DNA of 64,000 nucleotides from Clostridium prolinivorans (GCF_004011155.1 NZ_RJWG01000005.1:62001-126000), one strand, 5' to 3'. Shown: positions 37,317 to 46,530, counted from the stretch's first letter. Notes: generated by a model not told the origin, from the sequence alone. Numbers and translations: made by a program.

Positions 37317-37994
37317 TTATTTAGTAAAAATAGAAAAATATGTATTTTTCAATTTATCATCAAAATGAACTAATTTCTTGTTCAAAATCATATAAATCTC
37401 GTCACATACTTTTTCTAAATACTCATGTTGATGTGAAGTTAATAAAATTGTTTTACCTTCTTTTTTTAAGTTTGATAATATTGACAAAACTTCAACATTG
37501 GTTTGAAAATCAAGTGCGTTAAATGGTTCATCTAGCATTATTATATCTTGATGTTCCATTATTGCTTGCGTAATACCTAATTTTTGTTTCATTCCAGAAG
37601 AATAGTTTTTTACTCTTGTCTTATCATTTGGATCTAATCCAACTTTTTTCATACATGTTTTTATATCATTATCAGATATCTTCCCTTGTATATCAGCTAA
37701 TAATTTTAAATTTGTAAACCCATCATAAAAGTCAATGTATCCAGGTTGATTAACAAATAGTCCAACGTCTTCAGGGAAATTTAAGTCCTTACCTACTCTT
37801 CTTCCTCTAACATATACTTCCCCTTCATCTGCATATTCTAAACCTGCTATTATTTTAAATAGAACGCTCTTTCCTGTTCCATTACCTCCAACAATGCCTA
37901 TAGTTTTTCCAGCTTCAATTCGCAATGATGCATCATCATATAAGACATTTTGCTTGTATTTTTTACATATATTCTTGATCTCAATTATTGACAT
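37317..37994 (-). CDS. ABC transporter ATP-binding protein of a three-gene membrane system
   Basis: The product has 225 residues. Walker A is GGNGTGKSV, with a Val where Thr is usual after the Ser; the Q-loop region is LFVNQPGYIDFYDGFTNLKLLADIQ; the signature is NYSSGMKQKLGITQAIM; Walker B is IIMLDEPFNALD; the switch His is in LTSHQHEYLE. This places it with CcmA/bacitracin-type exporters of the ABC-2 group. It is the last of three overlapping genes; its start overlaps the upstream permease by 14 bases. Ribosome site GGAGGG. The permeases are not of a familiar family, so the substrate is unknown. Confidence 0.9.
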   Translation of the reverse strand: MSIIEIKNICKKYKQNVLYDDASLRIEAGKTIGIVGGNGTGKSVLFKIIAGLEYADEGEVYVRGRRVGKDLNFPEDVGLFVNQPGYIDFYDGFTNLKLLADIQGKISDNDIKTCMKKVGLDPNDKTRVKNYSSGMKQKLGITQAIMEHQDIIMLDEPFNALDFQTNVEVLSILSNLKKEGKTILLTSHQHEYLEKVCDEIYMILNKKLVHFDDKLKNTYFSIFTK

Positions 37995-39477
37995 GTTTTA
38001 CCCTCCTCACATACAAAAAGATATAATATGCCAAAATAGCTACTATTAAAATGCTCGTTTTGAAGCACAATTTTCCGATTGAATTAACATTATCATACAA
38101 GTTAATGATACCAAAATTAATATTTAAATAGTTTATTTGTGGTGCAAGGAAAAAGATAAACTTAACTAACAACATCAAAATAACAGTTCCTACATCATTT
38201 ATAAAGTTATTTAAAATTTCAAAAATAACAAACTCAAAAAGTAAATTTATAAAGAAAATACTAAGGTAAATATTTAATATTTTATTAGTAAATGCAATTC
38301 CAAATGTTTCAAATAGGTAATCACCAACATTTGTGGATCCTCCTAAATGAAATGTCAGATTTCCTATAATGAATAAGCTCAATGTATACAAACAAATGTA
38401 TTTAATATATTCCTTTGAAAATGCATATTCAAAGGATGCTTTATTCTTAAATCTAATTAAAATTGGCGCTTGACTATATCTTTCCACCCTACTATCTGCA
38501 ATTCCAATAAAAAACAGAGGTAGCATATACATAATCGTTAATCTCATCCAACCTATAAAAGATATAGAGTTTTCACTTATTCCAAACATAGTGGTCAACA
38601 TTACATCTCTTATATTAAAACTACGAAATATTTCTAATAATATCAAAACAAGCACAATGCTTAAGGTTATTATTTTTTCTTTTCTTGTAATGATAAATGA
38701 ATTAAACCCAGAATGCTTTATTTTTTTACCAAAGCAAAACATTACTACTCCTAAGCCAAACAAAATCACTAATATAAATTTTGCAATACCGTTTACAAAC
38801 AATCCATGGTGAAGCAGTATAAAATTATTAAAACAAACTACAGGTAATATTGTTTTAAGTTCTGTTTTAAAACCTATGAATGTCATAACATAAACAATAA
38901 CGGAAACAACTATTACTTTCTTATATCCAAATCTATAATTAACATAAGAGAGCAACGACAATAATACCATAAATCCAAAAATATAATATAAAATAATGGA
39001 AATTATAGCGATATACGGGCTGTGAAAATTTTCTATATACTTGTTTAAAAGCAAAATCAATTCATTATAACCTGTTAAATCAATGGCTTTTAATTGAAAG
39101 TTCAATCCAAATGTTCCAATTCCAATAACAAATAATATTAACAAGTGTAAAATAAAATATACAAATAACCACTGAATGTATTCATTAACAGTACTTCTGA
39201 TTTGGTGGAATGAATTTCTATATCTTATGATTTCTATCTGACTAATACCTTTTATATGTTTTGCAATAACAATAAATAGAATTGGTAGTACACAGTATAA
39301 TACATAATAATGGTTTGTGAGAATTATCATTATATAACCCCAAACTCCCATGTTTATATTTTTAAAATATTTTAATTCACGCCCACAAATAAAACACAAA
39401 ACAAAAAAATTTATAAGGAGCAAAATTTTATTTTCACTAAATATTCTAAAAATGAATCTCTTATTTTTCCCTTTCAT
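37981..39477 (-). CDS. Large multi-span membrane protein of the ABC system, unrecognised
   Basis: The product has 498 residues and about 12 hydrophobic segments through the whole length, with no large soluble domain. It contains no motif I can name. The basic loops (e.g. KHIKGISQIEIIRYRNSFHQIRSTV near residue 65 and SRVERYSQAPILIRFKNKASFEYAF in the second half) repeat the same theme: a hydrophobic span, then a loop with IEI.RY or PILIRFKNK. This suggests two homologous halves, each ABC-2-permease-like. Start overlaps the upstream gene by 17 bases and the ATPase by 14, so it is translationally coupled to both. Confidence 0.75.
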   Translation of the reverse strand: MKGKNKRFIFRIFSENKILLLINFFVLCFICGRELKYFKNINMGVWGYIMIILTNHYYVLYCVLPILFIVIAKHIKGISQIEIIRYRNSFHQIRSTVNEYIQWLFVYFILHLLILFVIGIGTFGLNFQLKAIDLTGYNELILLLNKYIENFHSPYIAIISIILYYIFGFMVLLSLLSYVNYRFGYKKVIVVSVIVYVMTFIGFKTELKTILPVVCFNNFILLHHGLFVNGIAKFILVILFGLGVVMFCFGKKIKHSGFNSFIITRKEKIITLSIVLVLILLEIFRSFNIRDVMLTTMFGISENSISFIGWMRLTIMYMLPLFFIGIADSRVERYSQAPILIRFKNKASFEYAFSKEYIKYICLYTLSLFIIGNLTFHLGGSTNVGDYLFETFGIAFTNKILNIYLSIFFINLLFEFVIFEILNNFINDVGTVILMLLVKFIFFLAPQINYLNINFGIINLYDNVNSIGKLCFKTSILIVAILAYYIFLYVRRVKHVNN

Positions 39478-40213
39478 AACTACCTCTTAACACCACCCAA
39501 GTAATTATGATAATTGTTATGGAAACAAGGATACCCATACATATGTTACTAAATTTCATTGCATCAGGTTTTAGACGGTTTAGAACAAATGTTGTTGTTA
39601 GACTGTATTTTGATAAACCTAATATTGAAGTAAAGAAATTTTCTAAAAGAACATATACAAATGGCGTAAGTAAAGCTAAAAATAAATTTTCTATATAAAG
39701 TGCCGATATCTGCGCAAATAAGCAAATCAATATTCCTATAAACGCTTTTTGTAATGACCATATTATTCCAAAAGCAATGGGGTTCACCATTTGCATTTCT
39801 CCAAGAAGATAGCCCATTAAAGTTGGTTTATCCCCTACCTCTATCACATCTGCAATTACATTAGAGAATGTCACACCAACAACATTTACTAAAAATACCA
39901 TAGTAAAACACATTATAATTGAAGAAGTTATTTGTATAAATAAATATTTACCCTTGGACATTCGCAGAGGTACATATTCTAAAAAATTATCTTTTTTCAT
40001 AAAAAATATGCCAAAGGCGAATGGTAAACTTACAATCAATCCAAAGAAAAAGTCTATTGGTTCTGAAGCATATTCATATGGGCTTATTTTATAATATATC
40101 ATGCTATTAGAGTTATAATACGCTATTAATAGCAATAAAGCAGCAACATATATTACACTCGTAATTAGCACAGGCATCATTTGTCTTTTTATAGAATTCA
40201 AGTATAGCCTCAT
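39461..40213 (-). CDS. ABC-2-type membrane subunit, unrecognised
   Basis: The product has 250 residues and about six membrane helices. It begins RLYLNSIKRQMMPVLITSVIYVAALLLLIAYY, a pattern of ABC-2 permeases, and has a loop FFMKKDNFLEYVPLRMSKGKYLFIQI that resembles the basic loops in the 498-residue partner. Ribosome site TTGGAGG. It is first in the operon and lies directly downstream of insertion-sequence remnants. It may be an antimicrobial-peptide export or immunity transporter; that is inference from architecture only. Confidence 0.75.
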   Translation of the reverse strand: MRLYLNSIKRQMMPVLITSVIYVAALLLLIAYYNSNSMIYYKISPYEYASEPIDFFFGLIVSLPFAFGIFFMKKDNFLEYVPLRMSKGKYLFIQITSSIIMCFTMVFLVNVVGVTFSNVIADVIEVGDKPTLMGYLLGEMQMVNPIAFGIIWSLQKAFIGILICLFAQISALYIENLFLALLTPFVYVLLENFFTSILGLSKYSLTTTFVLNRLKPDAMKFSNICMGILVSITIIIITWVVLRGSYEREK

Positions 40214-40380
40214 CGTATTCCTCCAAGTCTCAATATTTAAAATAGGAGACTATTTATTATAGAATAATCTCCTATGACTGCTAGTTGCTTTTGTTTGATA
40301 ACTTATGTAACCTTTACCATTAACTCTACCAACTGTAGTGCTATGATTCAGAGAATGCTTGGGTTGCCTATTGCAAAAAG

Positions 40381-40620
40381 AATTTAAAAGAATTATTTCC
40401 AAGCTTCTGTAGTCAAACTAAATTCAACAGAACCCGTAGGCCATTGCATAAAACCATAGAACTAATAAGACATAACCTCACAAAATGTTTTGGATATCAT
40501 TATGATTATTTTAGAATCGTAGACAGAATGCCTATATATGCTTGTAAGTTTGGTAGAGCAAGATTTCACAAGACATATAGAGGATGTGTATCATATGAAT
40601 GTACTATCATAGTAATATAA
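40381..40620 (+). pseudogene. IS982-family transposase fragment
   Basis: The frame from 40381 reads NLKELFPSFCSQTKFNRTRRPLHKTIELIRHN, then YFRIVDRMPIYACKFGRARFHKTYRGC, then a stop. FNR.RR.LH..IELIR and (F)RIVDSMP...CKFGRA are characteristic of the N-terminal half of IS982-family DDE transposases. The start is missing and the C-terminal half (remaining catalytic residues) is gone. Bases 40300-40380 contain a short in-frame fragment ending in a stop and look like degraded upstream sequence. Confidence 0.75.
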
Positions 40621-40718
40621 ATAACTTGTCTACATTTATAATGTTACCCCCCCTATTACAAAAATGTCAATAATTTTCATATTCTATATTTTTACAATAT
40701 TCGTCATATATTTATCAA

Positions 40719-41077
40719 ATGATCTATTTATTGAAATCTATTTTCATCTTATTCAACCACTGCTTCAACCTCCATTTCATTGTTAATGTTGCTGGTAAAT
40801 GGCATTATAATTATATATGTTTATTAATCAACCTCTTTAACAGAGAAATAATAGGTTATTCAGTAGGTGATAAAAAAGATGCTGAGTTAGTTTATGAATC
40901 ATTTATGAGCACTAATATAAATTTAACTAAAGTAAAAGTATTCAATACTGATAGAGGATTAGAAGAATAAAAAAAGATTTAAGAGGTTACGTGTTATGGT
41001 ATAGCTATAAACGTATTCATAGTTCATTAAATTATATGACTTCTGTAGAATATAGTCTAGCAAAAATGACCGAATAA
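40719..41077 (+). pseudogene. IS3-family transposase (orfB) fragment with internal deletion
   Basis: The first frame gives LLINLFNREIIGYSVGDKKDAELVYESF and KVFNTDRGLEE, the DDE core around the second Asp, and stops at 40970. A second frame from 40976 gives DLRGYVLWYSYKRIHSSLNYMTSVEYSLAKM, the C-terminal end normally reached ~60-70 residues later. The first catalytic Asp region is degraded. The gene is inactive. Confidence 0.8.
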
Positions 41078-41105
41078 TAATTGTACAAAAAAAGTGTTGA
41101 TAATC

Positions 41106-41290
41106 CACTCCTATATCAGCTTTGATTTTTCCATAAATTATTTGTATTTTATACTTTGAGGCAAAAACTATATGATATTTACAATTCCATTTGCTATGTG
41201 CTAAACTACTATTATCCATATTGGATATACCTCCTTTGTATCTTTAGTTGTGGTCGGCGAACCTACTACTAATTTTACATCGGAGGTTTT
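41106..41290 (-). pseudogene. IS200/IS605-family tnpA 5' fragment with leader hairpin
   Basis: From an ATG at 41219 the minus strand reads NSSLAHSKWNCKYHIVF, then KYKIQIIYGKIKADIG, the conserved start of IS200-type TnpA, and then loses similarity at about 41106, before the HUH motif. The 5' leader contains GGAGG complement pairing: 41282-41286 with 41230-41234. This sequesters the ribosome site, as in the IS200 translation-control structure. Only the left end of the element remains. Confidence 0.8.
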
Positions 41291-41336
41291 GTTTTTTCTA
41301 TTTATAACTAAAAGCTTTATTATATAACTTAATTTA

Positions 41337-42011
41337 TTATTGAAGTTTTGGCCAATAATCTTTATTTGCTTCAATAAGGTCATCAAGTATATGTTTGGCT
41401 TGAAAAGCAGATTTAACTGTTTTGTTCATTGTTAAAGCCATTAATGCTTTCATATATGAACCTTCAATTGCTGCATCTACAAGTAACTTTTCTGATGCTA
41501 ATTGCTGCTCAATTAAACCTTTATAAAAAGTCGGTATTTCTCCAATTCTTACTACTTCTGGTCCATTTGAAGTAATATATGCTGGTACTTCAACCATTGC
41601 ATCACTTTGTATATTAGATATTGCTCCTTTATTTTCAACTATAACTAAAAATCTTTTTCTTAAATTGAAAGCTAATGACATAGCAACATCAACTATAAAT
41701 TGGCCATGTACACCTACATAAAAAGCATTTTTATCTAATTTCCCAGTTGCAATATATTTATCAACTGCATCAAATAATTTTTTTTCCCTTCCTTCCATAA
41801 CTTCATTCGCTCTTGTTTTCACCTTATTAGCATGACCAACTATATAGTCAGATAATAAATAATACTGCATATATGGGTTAGGTAAATATTCTGAAAACAT
41901 TTCAACTAAGTATTTAATATTTCCCCAAGTCTTTAGCCATGATGGATCAGAGTGTTGTGAATCTACTTTTGACATATCTTGCATAAGATAATATTGCTGT
42001 GAATGCTGCAT
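41337..42011 (-). pseudogene. Family 4 glycosidase (6-phospho-alpha-glucosidase) C-terminal remnant
   Basis: About 215 residues match the C-terminal half of GH4 enzymes of the GlvA/MalH type: DPSWLKTWGNIKYLV, LPNPYMQYYLLSDYIVGHAN, AFYVGVHGQFIVDVAMSLAFNLRKRFLVIVENKGAI and VPAYITSNGPEVVRIGEIPTFYKGL. The N-terminal NAD site and metal-binding Cys/His are absent. There is no ribosome site at the apparent start; the frame emerges out of a PTS gene fragment at about 41985. The upstream half was lost by deletion. A full enzyme has ~440 residues. Confidence 0.85.
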
Positions 42012-42279
42012 GAGACTTTTTCTCTTTAGCTAGTCCTATTGAAAGACCAACACAAAATATGAGCCCTAAATTTGTTAATATGGATACTAAAGAACCTGAC
42101 AACATCTTTCCAAATCCGTATATTATAGGATTTTTCATAAATGGTAATAATGCTGCAAGCTTTACATTTGTAAGTACATTACCCAAAGCAATTAAAAGAC
42201 CTGCAATTGGAAGAATAAGAATAGGTACAAACATACCTTTTGAAAACTGTTGCATTGCATCTAAAACTTTTTTTTTCAT
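41985..42279 (-). pseudogene. Alpha-glucoside PTS EIIC N-terminal remnant
   Basis: Starting at an ATG with GGAGG upstream, ~95 residues match the beginning of glucose/maltose-type PTS EIICB permeases: KKKVLDAMQQFSKGMFVPILILPIAGLLIALG, then LGLIFCVGLSIGLAKEKKSHAAFTAIL. The remaining ~400 residues of IIC and IIB are missing, and the DNA runs straight into the GH4 fragment in a different frame (the PTS frame stops at 41947). The product would be non-functional. The probable original order was EIICB then phospho-alpha-glucosidase under the RpiR regulator upstream. Confidence 0.83.
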
Positions 42280-42342
42280 AAATTAGCCTCCTCATTAATT
42301 TATTTTTTAATTGTTAATATAACTTTTATAGTTTTATTATAT

Positions 42343-42356
42343 TAACATCGTTTTCA
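42343..42356 (-). promoter_or_regulatory. Candidate CcpA cre site before the PTS remnant
   Basis: The minus strand reads TGAAAACGATGTTA, one mismatch from the cre consensus TGWAANCGNTNWCA, about 65 bases upstream of the PTS start. A relic of catabolite control if real. Confidence 0.45.
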
Positions 42357-42383
42357 TAAAAAAATAGTTTTCAAACATAAAAA

Positions 42384-42411
42384 AACATGTTATCTCATAA
42401 AATAACATGTT
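42384..42411 (-). terminator. Terminator of the RpiR regulator gene
   Basis: A 10-bp stem (AACATGTTAT with ATAACATGTT) and 8-base loop, followed on the minus strand by a T run, lies just past the stop at 42413. Confidence 0.8.
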
Positions 42412-42412
42412 A

Positions 42413-43177
42413 TCATTTACATTTATCTGATTTTTTAAAATATTTAAATATAATATATTCTATAAACATATATACGTTTGGAAAAAAAGTATTTGGATAA
42501 TAATTTTTATCATCTAACTTATTCATATCAAAAATTTTAAAACTTATGTCTGCTAATCTAGCGATACTATTTTCGATTTCTCTTGTAATTGAAATCACTT
42601 TAATTCCTCTTTTTTTAGCTGAATTTACTTTATCAAGAACAAGCTTAGTTTCTCCAGATTTTGATACTACAACTAAAACCTGCATGTCTTCTAAATGATT
42701 TTCAAAAATTCCTATAGAATCTCCACCACTTGAAAATATACTTTTTTTCCCTATTATAAGAAGTCTATTACTTAAATATTCAGCTGGTAACCTTGAAAAT
42801 CCAGTTCCGTAAACAAATATAACTTTATTTTTTACATTCATCAATATATCTACAAAATCATCTACATCTTCATCAGATATATACTGAAGAAAATTATCTA
42901 AATCTATACCTTTAATAACATCTACTTCTTTACGAACAGATTTAATTTCATTACTTATCATAGGCATAAAATTATATACCATATCTATAAAGCCATCATA
43001 TCCAAGTTTTTTAGCAAGTCGCATGACTGTTGATGTTGATGTAAAGTTTTCTTTTGCAACTCCTCTAACCCCAAGCTTTATAACATTATTTATATTATTT
43101 ACTATATATTCTAATACTTGATATTCTAATTTAGTTATATCTTTATTATTAATAATCTTATCTAAATCTGGTTTCAT
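42413..43177 (-). CDS. MurR/RpiR-family transcriptional regulator
   Basis: The product has 254 residues. An N-terminal HTH_6 domain (LEYQVLEYIVNNINNVIKLGVRGVAKENFTSTSTVMRLAKKLGYDGF) is followed by a SIS sugar-phosphate domain from ~105. The SIS segment has NKVIFVYGTGFSRLPAEYLSNRLL, VLVVVSKSGETKLVLDKVNSAKKRGIKVISITRE and SIARLADISF. This type senses a phosphosugar, and clostridial relatives sit beside alpha-glucoside PTS genes. Here the target PTS/GH4 pair is destroyed, leaving an intact regulator with no obvious function. Ribosome site GTGAGGATG. Confidence 0.88.
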   Translation of the reverse strand: MKPDLDKIINNKDITKLEYQVLEYIVNNINNVIKLGVRGVAKENFTSTSTVMRLAKKLGYDGFIDMVYNFMPMISNEIKSVRKEVDVIKGIDLDNFLQYISDEDVDDFVDILMNVKNKVIFVYGTGFSRLPAEYLSNRLLIIGKKSIFSSGGDSIGIFENHLEDMQVLVVVSKSGETKLVLDKVNSAKKRGIKVISITREIENSIARLADISFKIFDMNKLDDKNYYPNTFFPNVYMFIEYIIFKYFKKSDKCK

Positions 43178-43365
43178 AAGATTTCATCCTCACTAATTAA
43201 TTTAATTATTATGTATCCTTAATATAAACAATACTTAACAATTTTAATAAAATTATATGTTGCAAATAGTAAAGAAAAAGATGCCATATAGGCAGCTTTC
43301 TTTTATAATTTAAATTTGTATTAATATATGAAAAATATTGATAAAAAATAACAAAACATTTTAAT

Positions 43366-43860
43366 TCAAGCTCTTTCTAAGGTTAAAAAAGTATGTTTAT
43401 ATTTATTTTTTTCATCAATCATGCCTTCTTTTATTTCTATAATATTCCACTTTGATTTATCATATTGTGGAAAAAAGGCATCTCCTTCAAAGTTTTCATA
43501 GATTTCTGTTAAATATATCTTTTTTGCATAAGGAAAAAGACTATTAAAAATTTGAGCTCCCCCTATGACAAAATACTCTTCATTAGAATCTACATATTTC
43601 ATAATATCATCAATACTATATATAACTTCTACATTTTCATTTTCAATTTTATAATTTTTGTTTTGTGTAAGAACTATATGTTTTCTTCCTGGAAGAATTT
43701 TTTTTAAAGATTCAAAAGTTTTTCTTCCCATAATTATAGTTTTGCTTTTAGAAAGAGTTATCTCTTTAAACCTTTTTAAATCATTAGGAAGGTGCCAAGG
43801 CATTTCTTCATTTTTACCTATAACATTATTATTTGCAATAGCAACTACAAAGCTCAGCAC
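43366..43860 (-). CDS. Dihydrofolate reductase
   Basis: The product has 164 residues. LSFVVAIANNNVIGKNEEMPWHLPNDLKRFK carries the substrate residues (Trp, and Asp in the DLKRFK helix). IIMGRKTFESL is the NADPH motif, followed by LPGRKHIVLTQ and EYFVIGGAQIFNSLFPYAKKIYLTEI with the GG cofactor loop. It regenerates tetrahydrofolate consumed by the adjacent thymidylate synthase. The start is GTG, directly after the thyA stop, with GGAGGTGG at the end of thyA as ribosome site; the two genes are translationally coupled. Confidence 0.94.
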   Translation of the reverse strand: MLSFVVAIANNNVIGKNEEMPWHLPNDLKRFKEITLSKSKTIIMGRKTFESLKKILPGRKHIVLTQNKNYKIENENVEVIYSIDDIMKYVDSNEEYFVIGGAQIFNSLFPYAKKIYLTEIYENFEGDAFFPQYDKSKWNIIEIKEGMIDEKNKYKHTFLTLERA

Positions 43861-44655
43861 TTAAACTGCCACCTCCATTTTTATAGCTGGATGATATTTA
43901 TAATCAATAAGCTTTATATCATCTATAGTAAAATCATAAAAATTTTTAATTTCTGGATTTATCCAAAGTTTAGGTGCATCGTAAGCTTCATTTTCTCTTG
44001 TAAGCTGAAGTCTCATTCCTTCTACTTGATTTTCATAAATATGAGCATTATTTATAACGTGAGTAAATAATCCTGGTTTTAAACCTGTTACTTGAGCTAT
44101 TAAATGAACCAAAACTGCATATTGAGTCATATTAAAAGGTCCTCCAAGAGGTACATCCATAGAACGCTGAACAAGCATACAGTTTAATCTTCCATCTGTT
44201 ACATCCCACATGGTCATAAAGGCACAAGGATGAAGCGTTCCACCATCAAGATGTGGTATTTGCCAAAGACTCATAATATGTCTTCTGCCTTGAGGATCTT
44301 TTTTTAAACCTTCAATAAGTTTATCTATTTGATTATATTCTTTAACTACCCATCCATAAGCAGTACCTATAGTTCCATCTTCCTTCATCCATTCATCCCA
44401 TATATGTACATTTTGCTCCTGAAGTTTTCTAACATCATTAGATTGATCTTTATATATCCATAGAAGCTCTTTTACAGCAGTCTTAAAAGCAACAAATTTT
44501 GTTGTAAGTATAGGGAATTCTTTTTCTAAATTGAATTGAAACATTTTATGAGGAAGCTTATATGTTGGTATACCTGTCCTATTTTCTTTTTCATAATATC
44601 CATTATCTAATATATCTCTAACTAAACTTAAATACTGTTTATCTGCAATGCTCAT
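43861..44655 (-). CDS. thyA: Thymidylate synthase ThyA
   Basis: The product has 264 residues from the ATG at 44655; a second ATG four codons earlier sits against the GAAAGG ribosome site and is less likely. It converts dUMP to dTMP with methylene-tetrahydrofolate. [73 protein letters not shown] and HIYENQ are diagnostic. The active-site motif reads [10 protein letters not shown]: the catalytic Cys is present but the usual following His (PCH) is Ala. This marks a divergent ThyA branch. Coupled to the DHFR gene. Confidence 0.94.
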   Translation of the reverse strand: MSIADKQYLSLVRDILDNGYYEKENRTGIPTYKLPHKMFQFNLEKEFPILTTKFVAFKTAVKELLWIYKDQSNDVRKLQEQNVHIWDEWMKEDGTIGTAYGWVVKEYNQIDKLIEGLKKDPQGRRHIMSLWQIPHLDGGTLHPCAFMTMWDVTDGRLNCMLVQRSMDVPLGGPFNMTQYAVLVHLIAQVTGLKPGLFTHVINNAHIYENQVEGMRLQLTRENEAYDAPKLWINPEIKNFYDFTIDDIKLIDYKYHPAIKMEVAV

Positions 44656-44717
44656 GGTTTTAATCATCCTTTCTATATATTAAAAATTAATATATATATT
44701 CAACGTAAAAAATAAAT

Positions 44718-45119
44718 TTAATCTTTTTTGTAAAGTGCTATTAATTTATCATGTTCTAATATATGTTCACTTATCCAATTTACTATAAAATTAAGTATTT
44801 CCATAATAGATTCATCTTGATTAGTATCAATGCTATTTAAGTCTATATTGTTTATAGTATTAACAAAATCTTCATGATAAACTTTATGAGATAAGTATTT
44901 TTTATATCCTATACTAATCATATATTGTTCTTCAAAATTAAAATGAAATACAGTATAATCTTTAAGTTCTTTTAATATATCTACAATGTCGTCGTATTTG
45001 TCTATTTTAAATTCATTTTTTAATAAATTATAAGCTCTTTCTGCTATTTCAAATAATTTCTTATGTTGCTCATCTATCATTTCAATACCTAAAGCATATT
45101 TTTCATCCCATTTTATCAT
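44718..45119 (-). CDS. Bacteriohemerythrin
   Basis: The start at 45119 gives MIKWDEKYALGIEMIDEQHKKLF, the standard beginning, with GGGTGGTGC upstream; the longer frame to 45230 lacks support. The product has 133 residues. Iron ligands are visible: His in DEQHKKLF, His and Glu in YTVFHFNFEEQYM, His in HKVYHEDF, and the C-terminal HILEHDK pair. Bacterial hemerythrins bind oxygen at a non-heme diiron site and act in oxygen sensing, storage or delivery. Together with the flavodiiron protein it fits an anaerobe that meets oxygen. Monocistronic. Confidence 0.92.
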   Translation of the reverse strand: MIKWDEKYALGIEMIDEQHKKLFEIAERAYNLLKNEFKIDKYDDIVDILKELKDYTVFHFNFEEQYMISIGYKKYLSHKVYHEDFVNTINNIDLNSIDTNQDESIMEILNFIVNWISEHILEHDKLIALYKKD

Positions 45120-45492
45120 AAAGCACCACCCATTTTTATTTATTACTATGATATAAACTATATCAATTAAGATATTAAATATCAATATAAACATAAAATA
45201 ATTTTCTTTATAAAAGGGTAAACTCTTCAATGAAAACTAAATTTTTATTATTTATAATTTGATTATAATCACAGTATTTATAGCATTATAACTTTATAAT
45301 TTAATTTGTAATATAGATATTAATTAATAGATATTATTAATTATATCTATTACATGAAAACTAAATAGAAAATAATAATTCAAGAATGAAATATTTTTAT
45401 AAAATATAATTATTGTTTTACTATATAGCTAAATTAAATTTAAAATTTTATATTTATAATTTATTAATAAATAATTTTAGGAGGGTTTGTTT
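45120..45492. other. 373-base AT-rich divergent gap
   Basis: Bases ~45306-45352 form an imperfect AT-only palindrome (ATAGATAT / ATATCTAT core). The 13-base word ATGAAAACTAAAT occurs at 45230 and 45354. I see no clear Rex-type operator before the lactate dehydrogenase gene, and no promoter I would commit to. Confidence 0.35.
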
Positions 45493-46440
45493 ATGAGATA
45501 TAAAGGTACTAAGATATCAATTATAGGTTCCGGTTTTGTAGGTTCAACTACTGCTTTTGCTTTAATGATGAGTGGAACTGCTTCGGAAATAGTTATAGTT
45601 GATATAAATAAAGATAAGGCTGAGGGAGAAGCTATGGATTTATCTCATGGTGTATCCTTTGTTAAACCTGTTGATATAAAAGCTGGCGATTATAAAGATA
45701 CTAAAGATTCAGATATAGTTATTATTACTGCAGGTGCTGCCCAGAAGATTGGCGAAACAAGATTAGATTTAGTAGGAAGAAATTTATCTATATTTAAATC
45801 TATTGTTCCTGAAGTAGTAAAATATAGTCCTAATTCAATACTTCTTGTAGTCTCAAATCCTGTTGATATTTTAACTTATATAACTTATAAGCTTTCAGGT
45901 TTTCCCAAAGAAAGAGTTATTGGTTCAGGTACTGTTTTAGATACTTCAAGGCTTAAATATATTCTTAGTGAAAATTCAGGAATTGATGCAAGAAATATTC
46001 ATACTTATATAATAGGTGAACATGGAGATTCCGAAATAGCTACTTGGAGCCTTACAAATATAGCTGGCATGAGTATGGATGAATTTTGCAAAAATATATG
46101 CAAAAAATGCGGTGGTGAAAGGAAAGAGGATATTCATAAATCAGTAAAAAATGCAGCTTACGAAATTATTGAAAAAAAGGGTGCTACCTACTATGCAGTT
46201 GCATTAGCAATAAGACGTATAGTTGAAGCAATTATAAGAGATGAGAATTCTATTTTAACTGTTTCTACTCTTTTAAAAGGAGAATATGGAATAGATGATA
46301 TTTATCTTGGAATACCCTCTATCGTTGGTTTATCGGGTGTAAAAAAAGTATTAGAAGTACCTTTAAATAAAGAAGAGCTTAATAAGCTAAAATATTCTGC
46401 TAAAACTTTAAAAGAATTATTAAATAGTGCAAAAATATAA
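45493..46440 (+). CDS. ldh: L-lactate dehydrogenase
   Basis: The product has 315 residues from the ATG at 45493, seven bases after AGGAGGG; the TTG two codons earlier is not needed. NAD site [20 protein letters not shown], substrate Arg in [11 protein letters not shown], Asn in [12 protein letters not shown], Arg in [11 protein letters not shown], and catalytic His in [12 protein letters not shown] distinguish lactate from malate dehydrogenase. It reduces pyruvate to L-lactate to regenerate NAD in fermentation; many members need fructose 1,6-bisphosphate. Monocistronic with a terminator after it. Confidence 0.93.
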   Translation: MRYKGTKISIIGSGFVGSTTAFALMMSGTASEIVIVDINKDKAEGEAMDLSHGVSFVKPVDIKAGDYKDTKDSDIVIITAGAAQKIGETRLDLVGRNLSIFKSIVPEVVKYSPNSILLVVSNPVDILTYITYKLSGFPKERVIGSGTVLDTSRLKYILSENSGIDARNIHTYIIGEHGDSEIATWSLTNIAGMSMDEFCKNICKKCGGERKEDIHKSVKNAAYEIIEKKGATYYAVALAIRRIVEAIIRDENSILTVSTLLKGEYGIDDIYLGIPSIVGLSGVKKVLEVPLNKEELNKLKYSAKTLKELLNSAKI

Positions 46441-46490
46441 TTTAATAAAACTAACATATAATTAAGTTTTTTATATAGCATATAAAAATA

Positions 46491-46530
46491 CTGCAGTCTA
46501 AATAAATTTTATTTTAGGCTGCAGCTTTTT
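46491..46530. terminator. Bidirectional terminator
   Basis: A CTGCAG-centred stem (46491-46502 with 46513-46524, one mismatch) is followed by CTTTTTT on the plus strand. It lies between convergent ldh and the ABC sugar permease operon. Confidence 0.8.

Noticed and set aside
40959-41219. 86-residue minus-strand open frame as a complete gene
   Set aside because: Only its first ~37 residues match IS200 TnpA; the rest is antisense of the IS3 remnant. Treated as a pseudogene fragment.
45120-45492. Rex operator before ldh
   Set aside because: No TTGTTA-type inverted repeat was found; only an AT palindrome is present.
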